22,234 bases of DNA from CAZXEU01 sp964639665. GTDB lineage: Bacteria > Bacteroidota > Rhodothermia > Rhodothermales > Bin80. Position 1 is the stretch's first letter. Each line of letters starts with the position of its first letter. The stretch covers positions 1-22,234 of the forward strand of contig CAZXEU010000050.1 in NCBI GenBank assembly GCA_964639665.1, read 5' to 3'. A program made the translations under genes and the position numbers. The notes beneath the pieces are model-generated. The model was given only the letters and a program-made list of their open reading frames with translations, searched no databases and was not told the origin of the DNA. Shown one piece after another: positions 7,594 to 16,173 of the stretch.

Positions 7594-8808
7594 TCATTTG
7601 AGCGAGTTTCCCCGAGGAACGAATGCCTGCAGGCCGGTAATCGCCCGGCCCAGTATCAGTCCGTGTATATCGTAGGTGCCTTCGTAGGTATTGACGCTCT
7701 CCAGATTCATCATGTGATGCACTACACGAAACTCTCCACTGATACCGTTTCCTCCCAGCATGTCGCGGGCCATGCGCGCGATGGCAAGCGCCGCAGCACA
7801 GTTGCTTCGCTTGGCCAGGGACACCATTTCCGGTAATGCCTCACCCGCATCCATGAGCGCGCCCAGACGCCAAGCCAGCAGCTGCATCTGGGTGATGTCT
7901 GTCAACATGTCCGCGAGCTTGGCTTGTACCAGCTGCATTGCGGCGATGGGAAAGCCGAACTGTCGGCGCTCCAGCGCATACCTGCGCGCCCGGTGATAGC
8001 AATTCTCGCCGGCCCCCAGGGCACCCCAGACTATGCCGTAGCGGGCACTGTTGAGGCACGTGAAGGGACCCCGCAGTCCCGTGATATTCGGGAAGGCGTG
8101 TGAGTCCGGCACAAAAACGTCCTGCAGCACGATTTCGCCGGTCAGCGAGGCGCGCAGCGACATCTTGTCGCCCGTCTTGGGCGTCGTAAGCCCGGGGCTT
8201 TCGCAGTCGACGAGAAATCCCCTGATGACACCTTCTTCGGACGCGTGCTCCTTCGCTTTCGCCCATACAACGGCCACATCCGCAATGGGAGAATTGGTAA
8301 TCCACATCTTGGCACCGTTCAGCACCCAGCCACCTTCGGTGCGCAGCGCCACGGTTTCCATCGAGCCCGGATCCGAGCCGTGGTTGGGCTCCGTGAGCCC
8401 AAAGCAGCCGATGAGCTCCCCCGTTGCTAGGCGCGGAAGATAATTCAGGCGCTGCTCTTCCGTCCCGAACCGATGTATCGGGAGCATGACCAGGGACGAC
8501 TGGACCGACATGAAAGACCGGTAGCCCGAATCAACGCGCTCCAGCTCCCTGGCCACCAGCCCGTATGACGTGTAGCTGACGCCGGCCCCGCCGTATTCTT
8601 CGGGAATGAATGCGCCCAGGAGCCCCAGTTCTCCCATTTCTCGCGGAATCTCGGGGTGGAAGACCTCGTGCTGGTTGCCCTCAAGTGCCCGCGGCTCCAG
8701 CTTCTGCTGCGCATACCTCCTGGCCGTCTGCATGATAAGCTGCTCCTCCTCTCCGAGCGTGGCCTCAAGCCGGTATGCATCGTCCAGATCAATCCGCCGC
8801 TTTGGCAT
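7594..8808 (-). CDS. gcdH: Glutaryl-CoA dehydrogenase (acyl-CoA dehydrogenase family)
   Basis: This 404-aa cytosolic flavoenzyme is full length for the family. It would oxidise and decarboxylate glutaryl-CoA to crotonyl-CoA during lysine, hydroxylysine or tryptophan breakdown, passing electrons to ETF. Diagnostic segments are ERVDSGYRSFMSVQSSLVM (90-108), GCFGLTEPNHGSDPGSM (134-150), KMWITNSPIADV (167-178) and NTYEGTYDIHGLILGRAITG (373-392). The last holds the expected catalytic base Glu376. The Arg-Ser pair at 97-98 fits glutaryl-CoA carboxylate binding and separates it from ordinary acyl-CoA dehydrogenases. The start at 8808 gives MPKRRIDLDD; upstream in-frame codons to 8889 look non-coding. 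No other lysine-degradation genes are in view. Identification is strong; physiological substrate preference is inferred from the family. Confidence 0.93.
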   Translation of the reverse strand: MPKRRIDLDDAYRLEATLGEEEQLIMQTARRYAQQKLEPRALEGNQHEVFHPEIPREMGELGLLGAFIPEEYGGAGVSYTSYGLVARELERVDSGYRSFMSVQSSLVMLPIHRFGTEEQRLNYLPRLATGELIGCFGLTEPNHGSDPGSMETVALRTEGGWVLNGAKMWITNSPIADVAVVWAKAKEHASEEGVIRGFLVDCESPGLTTPKTGDKMSLRASLTGEIVLQDVFVPDSHAFPNITGLRGPFTCLNSARYGIVWGALGAGENCYHRARRYALERRQFGFPIAAMQLVQAKLADMLTDITQMQLLAWRLGALMDAGEALPEMVSLAKRSNCAAALAIARMARDMLGGNGISGEFRVVHHMMNLESVNTYEGTYDIHGLILGRAITGLQAFVPRGNSLK

Positions 8809-8946
8809 ATCTCTTGCGTAAACCGTATTGGAAATGGCGCTGTTACTCCGCGGACATATTGACGTTCGCCGCTGCTCCCATATACGCAACCGATTGACAT
8901 GCCGGTAGTAGGATTCGCCGCCATTCGATCCCCAACCAGCGCCGCA

Positions 8947-9465
8947 ATGTTTTCACGAATCCGCTTGGTGGTTCCGCTTGCGACCACCGCTGTTGCCCTT
9001 GCAATATCGCTTTCAGCTTCCGGTCAGGCCTTGACGCCACGCTACGGCATTGGGATGGGTACCTTGCTTACCACGGGCGACCGCCTGATGGCACTGGGAT
9101 TCCACGCGAGAAGCGCTTTTCCCTACAATGAGGATCTCTCTTTCGCAATCGACCTCGGCGTGTCAGGCTTTGTACTGAGCGGACGCGAAGGTGCGGCCTA
9201 CTACGTGGATCCACTGGCATCTGCCATTGTCACGCTCTATCCCAGCAATCCCCAGTCCCCTTACGTGATGGCCGGATTCGGGGGACATGTACCAGTCGGG
9301 AACGCCCGCGAGTCAGAGGGCGGAGGCCCAACCGTACACGCAGGAATCGGCTGGGTGGTCGGTCTCCAGGCCACGTCCTTGTACATCGAAATAGATCCCG
9401 CGCTTCTGATCGCCAAGGACTACGTAGACCTGCTGCTGCCCGTTAGACTGGGCATTGTGCTATGA
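8947..9465 (+). CDS. Small outer-membrane beta-barrel protein (putative)
   Basis: The product is 172 aa from the ATG at 8947. It has a clear signal peptide (MFSRIRLVVPLATTAVALAI, cleavage near SASGQA) and then alternating short strands and Gly-rich turns (YGIGMGTLLTTGDRL, SFAIDLGVSGFVLSG, PYVMAGFGGHVPVG, VHAGIGWVVGLQ, LLLPVRLGIVL), ending in a hydrophobic strand. This is the pattern of a small OMP-like barrel of about eight strands. No specific family was recognised. A start at 8899 is also open but would put 16 polar residues before the signal peptide. It is divergent from gcdH across a 138-bp gap that should hold both promoters. The role is unknown. Confidence 0.72.
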   Translation: MFSRIRLVVPLATTAVALAISLSASGQALTPRYGIGMGTLLTTGDRLMALGFHARSAFPYNEDLSFAIDLGVSGFVLSGREGAAYYVDPLASAIVTLYPSNPQSPYVMAGFGGHVPVGNARESEGGGPTVHAGIGWVVGLQATSLYIEIDPALLIAKDYVDLLLPVRLGIVL

Positions 9466-9914
9466 AGAGCAACACTTCGAGCGGAGCACTTCGGATGGTT
9501 GGCATGCCATAAATTGCGCGTAAACTGCATGCAGCGCCAGGCCTGGATCGACGGCCTCGCAGCCTGCAACTGGGTGTGGAAGCAGCGATTCAACCCCGGT
9601 TTGCCCAGGCTGCGGCGGTTGTAATGGCGGTCGTCACATCCCCCACCCGGCAGCAATGACAATCGGGACACGATGCTTTCACAAGCTCCCTCTCCGGCAC
9701 CGTGCGATCAGGAGCGTAGTCCGACGGCAATCCCGAGTCCCCGACCCTGCTATTGCCGGGCACCAGCCCCGTTAGGCTACAGGGGACGTATGCGGCTGTT
9801 TGTTGCCTCTTGCGCGCCCGAACCTGCATGACCCAACTCGTTCGACGCGCCCCGACTAACAGATCGCTGGGGACCACCCCGGCTGCTGCTCCGAGTTGGA
9901 CTTTGTGATTCTGC
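9466..9914. other. Intergenic stretch, possible transposon-protein scrap
   Basis: These about 450 bp contain no complete gene. A short frame at 9529-9624 reads MQRQAWIDGLAACNWVWKQR and stops soon after. It faintly resembles the N-terminal helices of IS605-type OrfB/TnpB proteins, but is far too short to count. CGGCAAT at 9725-9731 and ATTGCCG at 9752-9758 form 7-bp arms around a 20-nt loop, upstream of the propeller gene. Confidence 0.35.
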
Positions 9915-11048
9915 GTGGCCGTTGCCAGCTTCGCATTCTGCTCCTGCCGGGACAGTAAGCACGGAGTAGGCGTTTCGCCCGGTATGCTGCATCCCACAGA
10001 AAACAACATCCCGGTGGTCGAGAATGAGCGCCATATCCTTCGCGAAGGTGACGACAAGAGTCCCTTTCTCGAATTCTCCGCATCTCCCCTGTATACGATT
10101 GGCGTGGTCGAGGGTCCGCACCAGGCCATGATCGGTGCCATCGCCGATAAGGAGTTACGCCGACGAGCGCTATACTATTCGGACAGTGAATATGGTGAAA
10201 TCCGCGTCTACGATCGTTCAGGGGCCCTGCTGACGACCGTAGGGCGTCCTGGAAATGGACCGGGGGAATTCTCATTCCTGAGCCGCGTGGCAGTTACGGA
10301 GGATGAATCGAGAATCTTCGCGTGGGATGGCCCCACCTCGCGCGTACACGCTTTTGGATGGCGAGACTCCACCTACGTGCTGGAGGACGCGTTTTACATA
10401 GAGGGCAATGCATACGAAGGAGGCTTGTGCGCGACGAATGACCACCTGTTCGCCATTGGATACATGGAGGAATCGGACGGCGTAATCCATAAGTACTCGC
10501 TAGAGGGAGTATTAGTGACCTCGTTTGGCACCCGCTACAAGTCCTCCTTTTCCCTGCTTAGCAGGATAATGTCCGAAAGGGGCATGCTGGAATGCGACGA
10601 GGAGCTCGGGATCATTGTCCACGTCAATGACAGCCTTCCGATCATTACCGGGTACTCCGAGGATGGAGATTTGGTGTGGCAAGCCAGACTTGAGGGATTC
10701 AGGCCTGCGGCCGTGGAAGAAACCCTGGAAGACGGTTATCCCGGAGTGTATCGGCGACACCGGAACCCGGGAGAAAGCGACCGCATCCTGCTCATCCGGG
10801 ATCGCGGCTCTACGTCTGTTATTGTGCGATATTATGTGATGGGGGACGGCGGTGCGCAGCCGGGCAAATGGCACATCTTCCGTGTGGACATGAATACCGG
10901 CGAGGGCCACTTCGCGGGAAGTCACACATTCGTGCGCGAAAGCCCTCGGCCCAGGTTGCTGGTACTGGATTCAAGCCGGGTATATGCGACCGTGTACAGC
11001 CCGTCTCCGCAGATACAGGTCTACGACCGATCCGCGGTGGAATCGTGA
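9915..11048 (+). CDS. 6-bladed beta-propeller protein, probable lipoprotein
   Basis: This protein of 377 aa has the hallmark of 6-bladed beta-propeller (NHL/BF4221-like) proteins: GEIRVYDRSGALLTTVG followed by GRPGNGPGEF (110-119) and then a blade with SRIFAWDGPTSRVHAF. Further blade-like repeats follow (IHKYSLEGVLVTSFG, IITGYSEDGDLVWQARLEG, PQIQVYDRSAVES). The only start upstream of the conserved part is GTG 9915, because an in-frame TGA lies at 9906-9908. It gives VAVASFAFCSC, which looks like the end of a lipoprotein signal with Cys9 or Cys11, but lacks the usual basic n-region. The N-terminus may be shortened or frameshifted; an ATG at 9984 would remove the signal altogether. Function is unknown; such proteins are usually exported. 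Confidence 0.8.
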   Translation: MAVASFAFCSCRDSKHGVGVSPGMLHPTENNIPVVENERHILREGDDKSPFLEFSASPLYTIGVVEGPHQAMIGAIADKELRRRALYYSDSEYGEIRVYDRSGALLTTVGRPGNGPGEFSFLSRVAVTEDESRIFAWDGPTSRVHAFGWRDSTYVLEDAFYIEGNAYEGGLCATNDHLFAIGYMEESDGVIHKYSLEGVLVTSFGTRYKSSFSLLSRIMSERGMLECDEELGIIVHVNDSLPIITGYSEDGDLVWQARLEGFRPAAVEETLEDGYPGVYRRHRNPGESDRILLIRDRGSTSVIVRYYVMGDGGAQPGKWHIFRVDMNTGEGHFAGSHTFVRESPRPRLLVLDSSRVYATVYSPSPQIQVYDRSAVES

Positions 11049-11064
11049 CGGAGCACGCCGGAAG

Positions 11065-11080
11065 TCCGGGTTGCCCCGGA
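11065..11080 (+). terminator. Candidate terminator hairpin after the propeller gene
   Basis: Sixteen bases after the TGA, TCCGGG, loop TTGC, CCCGGA form a perfect 6-bp GC-rich stem. The following bases (GCCCTGG) lack a T-run, so termination would be weak or factor-assisted. Confidence 0.35.
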
Positions 11081-11190
11081 GCCCTGGTGCAAGTGGACAT
11101 TCGCGGTCCAACGCTTGGTTGCGGTGCGGTAGTGCTTCAGGCAGCATCCCGCGCAAGCCTGGCAAGGCGGGCGAAGTTCAGGACAGGTCG

Positions 11191-12381
11191 GTGCGCGACG
11201 TAACAACCGGCCTGAAAACGGATCTGCAAGCCGGGCACCGCTCCGGCACGCTTGGCGTCTATATCCATGTGCCCTTTTGCAGCCAACGCTGCATCTATTG
11301 CGACTTCTATTTTGTCACGAAGCGGGGAGGTCGCAGCAGCTTCGTAAGTGCCCTTTGCCGCGAGATCGAGCTGTACGGCCGGCGGTTCACGGGCAGACGC
11401 GTGGACACGGTCTATGTGGGCGGAGGCACGCCCTCGCTGCTATCGGTTGATGCCATTGGGCGCATGCTCGATGCCCTGGGGGACTTTTTTGACGTGTCCC
11501 AAGTCAGGGAAACAACCCTGGAGATGAATCCGGAGGACCTGAGCCCGGACTACCTTGCCGGGCTGCGGAGCCTGGGCATCAACCGCGCAAGCGTCGGCAT
11601 TCAGTCCTACTTCAGCGAGGACCTCCGCTTCATGAACCGGAGCCACGGCCCTACGGAGGCAGAGGCGGCCATTCCCATGCTCAGGCAGGCAGGATTTGAC
11701 AACTTTACAGCGGATCTCATCTTTGGCCTGCCCGATCAGCGCAGCGACTACTGGCAAGCCAATCTTGAGCGCCTTGCGGAATACGACACGCCTCATGTAT
11801 CAACGTACGGACTGACGATTGAGCCGGCTACCCCTCTGCACAAGATGGTGCGGCGCGGGCTGACGGTGCCTGCAAAGGACGAGGTCCATGCGCAGTGCTA
11901 CGAGCGAGCCACCGCTACGCTCTGCGACGCGGGTTACGAGCACTACGAGATTTCCAGCTTCGCGCTTCCGGGCCGACGCGCCCTGCACAACCAGCGCTAC
12001 TGGCAGCACCTGGACTACTTGGGTTTCGGGCCCAGTGCCCATTCTTTTCTGCGGGTGCCGGCAAGACGCTGGAGCAACGTGCGCAGCCTTCGGCGCTATG
12101 TGTCCATGCTCGAAAAAGACGCGCTCCCCGTGGATCTGGAAGAGGTACTTGCAAGCACGGATCTTGCCAACGAGCGTGTCATGCTGGGACTCCGTACGGC
12201 AGAGGGAATTGACCTGGACGATCTCACATCGGACTACGGCTACGACCTTGCCCGAGAGAAGAAGGACGAATTGGCCGCAATGGAGAAGCTGGGACTGATC
12301 ACGCTGCATGACCGCCTGCGACTCACGGACCGGGGCAAGTTGGTTTGCGATGCCGTGGCAAGACGCCTCATCTTGGGATGA
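11191..12381 (+). CDS. hemW: Radical SAM heme chaperone HemW
   Basis: From the GTG at 11191 the product is 396 aa, normal for HemW. The N-terminal LGVYIHVPFCSQRCIYCDFY carries the CX3CX2C cluster motif (Cys30, Cys34, Cys37), followed by VDTVYVGGGTPSLL, TLEMNPEDLSPDYL and GINRASVGIQSY of the radical-SAM barrel. The C-terminal ERVMLGLRTAEGIDL segment belongs to the HemN C-terminal winged-helix domain. HemW binds heme and SAM and is thought to deliver heme to membrane respiratory enzymes; it is often misnamed coproporphyrinogen III dehydrogenase (HemN). HemN proper has CX3CX2CXC, whereas here Phe-Tyr rather than a fourth Cys follows Asp38. An upstream in-frame extension is Arg/Ser-rich and was rejected; AGGACAGG precedes the GTG. 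It lies 64 bp before the DUF192 pair. Confidence 0.92.
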   Translation: MRDVTTGLKTDLQAGHRSGTLGVYIHVPFCSQRCIYCDFYFVTKRGGRSSFVSALCREIELYGRRFTGRRVDTVYVGGGTPSLLSVDAIGRMLDALGDFFDVSQVRETTLEMNPEDLSPDYLAGLRSLGINRASVGIQSYFSEDLRFMNRSHGPTEAEAAIPMLRQAGFDNFTADLIFGLPDQRSDYWQANLERLAEYDTPHVSTYGLTIEPATPLHKMVRRGLTVPAKDEVHAQCYERATATLCDAGYEHYEISSFALPGRRALHNQRYWQHLDYLGFGPSAHSFLRVPARRWSNVRSLRRYVSMLEKDALPVDLEEVLASTDLANERVMLGLRTAEGIDLDDLTSDYGYDLAREKKDELAAMEKLGLITLHDRLRLTDRGKLVCDAVARRLILG

Positions 12382-12445
12382 ACCCCGCATCCGGCGCATG
12401 GTACAAGGGAAGATGAAACAAGTCGCTGCGTAAAGCCCTGGGCTC

Positions 12446-12904
12446 GTGAGACATTGCCTCGTTTGTCTCATCCTCCTGGCAGGATGCGCGCCTGACGCGC
12501 CTGACGCCGACGGGGGTTTCAGAAAAGACGGCTCGCTGCAATTCCTGCGCCCGGACGGTACACTTATACACACTATCGATATCGAGATAGCCGAAGACGA
12601 AGCCAGCCGCCAGCGCGGGCTCATGGAACGCAGGCAGATGACCCTCAGCGAAGGCATGCTCTTCATCTTCGCCGCGCCTGATACGCTCAGGTTCTGGATG
12701 GCGAACACGCCCATTCCCCTGGACATCATGTTTCTGGCAGCGGACTCGAGCGTAGTCAATATCGCCAGGCGGACGCGTCCACTCTCGCGCGAGAATATAC
12801 TATCCGATGGCCTGGCCCGGTACGTGGTCGAGGTCAGGGGCGGCTTTTCTGACCGGTTTGGCATTGACGACAGCGTCCTGGTTCGCTGGACGCGCGCGAA
12901 TTGA
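12446..12904 (+). CDS. DUF192 lipoprotein, copy 1
   Basis: This protein of 152 aa starts at GTG 12446. It has a short lipoprotein signal, MRHCLVCLILLAGC, with the lipidated Cys at residue 14, followed by a single DUF192 domain: HTIDIEIAEDEASRQRGLM, SEGMLFIF, LRFWMANTPIPLDIMFLAAD and YVVEVRGGF. The FWM-NT-PLDI-F motif is the family signature. DUF192 is a small beta-barrel family of unknown biochemical function, usually secreted or lipid-anchored. It sits upstream of copy 2 with a gap of 2 bp, so the pair is almost certainly one transcript. No strong Shine-Dalgarno precedes the GTG. Confidence 0.88.
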   Translation: MRHCLVCLILLAGCAPDAPDADGGFRKDGSLQFLRPDGTLIHTIDIEIAEDEASRQRGLMERRQMTLSEGMLFIFAAPDTLRFWMANTPIPLDIMFLAADSSVVNIARRTRPLSRENILSDGLARYVVEVRGGFSDRFGIDDSVLVRWTRAN

Positions 12905-12906
12905 GA

Positions 12907-13377
12907 ATGAGACGTTCCTCTCTCGCAGTCCTGATGCTGGCACTCGCCTGCCAGGCGCCCGAAACGGAAACCGCTCGGCCCACCACGGTGATACCCTTTC
13001 GCGTGGACGGAACACTTGATATACTGCGCAGCAGTGAGACCCTGCTGACCATTGACATCGAGATCGCGGCATCCGATTCCGCCCAGGAACGGGGCATGAT
13101 GCAGCGCACATCTTTCCCGCCGATGTCCGGCATGCTATTCCCGTTCGAACAAGAGGAAATACGCCAGTTCTGGATGGGCAACACGCCGCTGTCGCTGGAT
13201 TTGCTCTTTATATCGGCCGATTCCCAGATCGTGGATTTCTCCACGTATGCCGAGCCCTTTTCGGCCGACCCCATCCGCTCACGGGTTCCGGCACAGCACG
13301 TGCTCGAGGTACCGGCCGGCTTCGTGGACAGCCAGGGCATCGTCGAAGGCGACCGCGTGCGCTGGCGCAGGAACTAG
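12907..13377 (+). CDS. DUF192 lipoprotein, copy 2
   Basis: A second DUF192 lipoprotein, 156 aa from ATG 12907, follows copy 1 immediately. A TTG at 12901 overlapping the preceding stop is an alternative start. The signal MRRSSLAVLMLALAC puts the lipidated Cys at residue 15. The domain shows LLTIDIEIAASDSAQERGMM, PMSGMLFPF, RQFWMGNTPLSLDLLFISAD and HVLEVPAGF. Line by line it matches copy 1, so the two arose by tandem duplication, but they have diverged considerably, so both are probably maintained. The gene ends 7 bp before the convergent sufA stop. Function is unknown; being next to Fe-S genes is not by itself evidence of a link. Confidence 0.88.
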   Translation: MRRSSLAVLMLALACQAPETETARPTTVIPFRVDGTLDILRSSETLLTIDIEIAASDSAQERGMMQRTSFPPMSGMLFPFEQEEIRQFWMGNTPLSLDLLFISADSQIVDFSTYAEPFSADPIRSRVPAQHVLEVPAGFVDSQGIVEGDRVRWRRN

Positions 13378-13384
13378 GCCGGCC

Positions 13385-13747
13385 TTACAGTCCGAAGGAC
13401 TCCCCGCAGGCACAGGTCCGCTCCGCCTGCGGATTCCTGAAATGGAAGCCCTTTCCTTCGAGCCCGTCGGAGAAGTCCAGCTCGACCTTTTCCATGTACA
13501 GGCGGCTGCGCCGATCTACGACCACATTCACTCCCCGGATTTCCCTGATCAAATCGTGCTCGGCCGCCGATGTGTCCCAGCCCAGTTCATACGTCAGCCC
13601 GGAGCATCCACCCGGCACAACAGCCAGGCGCAAGAGGCCCGTTGTGAGATCCACGTCCTCCGATCGAGCGATCGCCCTGATCCTGTCCAGGGCACGATCT
13701 GTTATCTGAATATCCACGATACCGGCGCGAGTTCGCGCAACAATCAT
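13385..13747 (-). CDS. sufA: A-type iron-sulfur carrier (SufA/IscA/ErpA family)
   Basis: This is a HesB/IscA-type Fe-S carrier of 120 aa from ATG 13747. The three invariant cluster-binding cysteines are present: Cys48 in VVPGGCSGLTY and Cys112 and Cys114 in RTCACGESF. The segment DIQITDRALDRIRAI and the middle LGWDT and VNVVVDRRSRLYMEKVELDFSDGLEGKGFHF are typical. These proteins accept clusters from the SufBCD scaffold and deliver them to apo-targets. A GTG at 13715-13717 (VDIQITDRAL) is an alternative start giving 110 aa, close to the usual family length. The gene is divergent from sufB across 112 bp, so a shared control region is likely. Whether it is SufA, IscA or ErpA cannot be settled; sufA is used for its context. 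Confidence 0.9.
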   Translation of the reverse strand: MIVARTRAGIVDIQITDRALDRIRAIARSEDVDLTTGLLRLAVVPGGCSGLTYELGWDTSAAEHDLIREIRGVNVVVDRRSRLYMEKVELDFSDGLEGKGFHFRNPQAERTCACGESFGL

Positions 13748-13859
13748 ACTGCACGTCAGAAACAGATAGTATATACGGCCGTTCCAGATCCATTGTTTTC
13801 CGGGCGCAAATAGTGCGTCCTTTCTGCTGAGTCGAACAGGCCAGATTGATGGCCCGAGA
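13748..13859. promoter_or_regulatory. Divergent sufA-sufB control region
   Basis: These 112 bp separate the two start codons and must hold both promoters. A TATACT-like -10 box on the minus strand lies at 13768-13773, about 20 bp from the sufA ATG, but no clear -35 element accompanies it. CGCA (13805-13808) and TGCG (13814-13817) form a small dyad. No IscR/Rrf2-type operator was recognised with confidence. The sufB start is preceded only by a weak GAGA. Confidence 0.45.
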
Positions 13860-15320
<1,461 letters not shown>

Positions 15321-15351
15321 CCTCCAGCTTTCCTTTTCACGTTTATTCTGG

Positions 15352-15368
15352 CCCCGCATGCTGCGGGG
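15352..15368 (+). promoter_or_regulatory. Hairpin in the sufB-sufC spacer overlapping the sufC Shine-Dalgarno
   Basis: CCCCGCA (15352-15358), loop TGC, TGCGGGG (15362-15368) is a perfect 7-bp GC-rich stem. Its 3' arm contains GGGG, part of the GGGGAAG that is the best Shine-Dalgarno for sufC (ATG 15379). Folded, it would hide that site. No T-run follows, so it is not a terminator. Confidence 0.55.
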
Positions 15369-15378
15369 AAGCTGTCGC

Positions 15379-16149
15379 ATGAGACCCATTCTGGATATAC
15401 ACGATCTTCGGGCATCCGTGGACGGCATGCCCATACTGAAAGGTGTAAGCCTCGCTATCAATTCCGGCGAATTGCACGCCATCATGGGGCCTAATGGCTC
15501 CGGCAAGAGCACACTCGCGGCAATTCTCGCAGGGCGTGAGGAATACGACGTCGACGGAGGATCCGTACAGTATCGCGGCGAAGACTTGCTGGAAATGGAT
15601 GTCGACGAGCGGGCTCGGGAAGGCCTTTTCCTGGCCTTCCAGTACCCGGTCGAGCTTCCCGGCGTTAGCATGATGAATTTCCTCAAGCAAGCCGTCAATT
15701 CGGTTCGGGAACACCGGGGCGAAGAGCCCCTGAACGCTGCTTCGCTGCTCAAGCTGGCCCGGGAAAAGGCAGCTCTCGTCGGTCTGGACGCCCGGCTCAA
15801 GCAGCGCTCGGTGAACGAGGGCTTCTCCGGGGGTGAAAAAAAGCGGAACGAAATTTTTCAGCTTGCGATGCTTGAGCCCGCTATGGCCATCCTGGATGAA
15901 ACGGATTCCGGACTGGACATAGATGCACTCAAGAACGTCGCAGACGGCGTAAATGCCTTGCGGACCGCCGACCGCGCCTTTCTCGTAATCACGCACTACC
16001 AGCGTCTGCTCAACTACATCATTCCGGACATTGTGCATGTTATTGTCGACGGTCGCATTGTTAAGAGTGGAGGAAAGGAATTGGCTCTGGCGCTGGAAGA
16101 GCGGGGCTACGACTGGATCCGGTACGAACCATCGACGGTGCCGGCATAG
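15379..16149 (+). CDS. sufC: SufC, ATPase of the SufBCD complex
   Basis: This 256-aa ABC-type ATPase powers conformational change of SufB-SufD during cluster assembly; it is cytosolic and not a transporter. Walker A is GPNGSGKST at 37-45, followed by the Q-loop region LAFQYPVELPGVSMMNFL (86-103), signature FSGGE at 149-153, Walker B MAILDETDSGLD at 169-180 with the SufC-type DETDSGLD, and switch His206. The start at 15379 gives MRPILDIHDL, the expected beginning; an upstream ATG at 15358 falls in the loop of the preceding hairpin and is less likely. The gap to sufD is 24 bp. Nothing is missing. Confidence 0.96.
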   Translation: MRPILDIHDLRASVDGMPILKGVSLAINSGELHAIMGPNGSGKSTLAAILAGREEYDVDGGSVQYRGEDLLEMDVDERAREGLFLAFQYPVELPGVSMMNFLKQAVNSVREHRGEEPLNAASLLKLAREKAALVGLDARLKQRSVNEGFSGGEKKRNEIFQLAMLEPAMAILDETDSGLDIDALKNVADGVNALRTADRAFLVITHYQRLLNYIIPDIVHVIVDGRIVKSGGKELALALEERGYDWIRYEPSTVPA

Positions 16150-16173
16150 GCCGAAACACGCAACCAGACCACT

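Noticed and set aside
10984..11190. Upstream extension of hemW to an earlier start
   Set aside because: It overlaps the end of the propeller gene and reads as Arg/Ser-rich sequence unlike any HemW; the conserved part begins after 11191.
11800..12864. 354-codon antisense frame over hemW and DUF192 copy 1
   Set aside because: Runs across two secure genes and shows no protein-like features.
12446..13377. DUF192 pair as one frameshifted gene
   Set aside because: Each half has its own lipoprotein signal and a full domain, so they are two genes.
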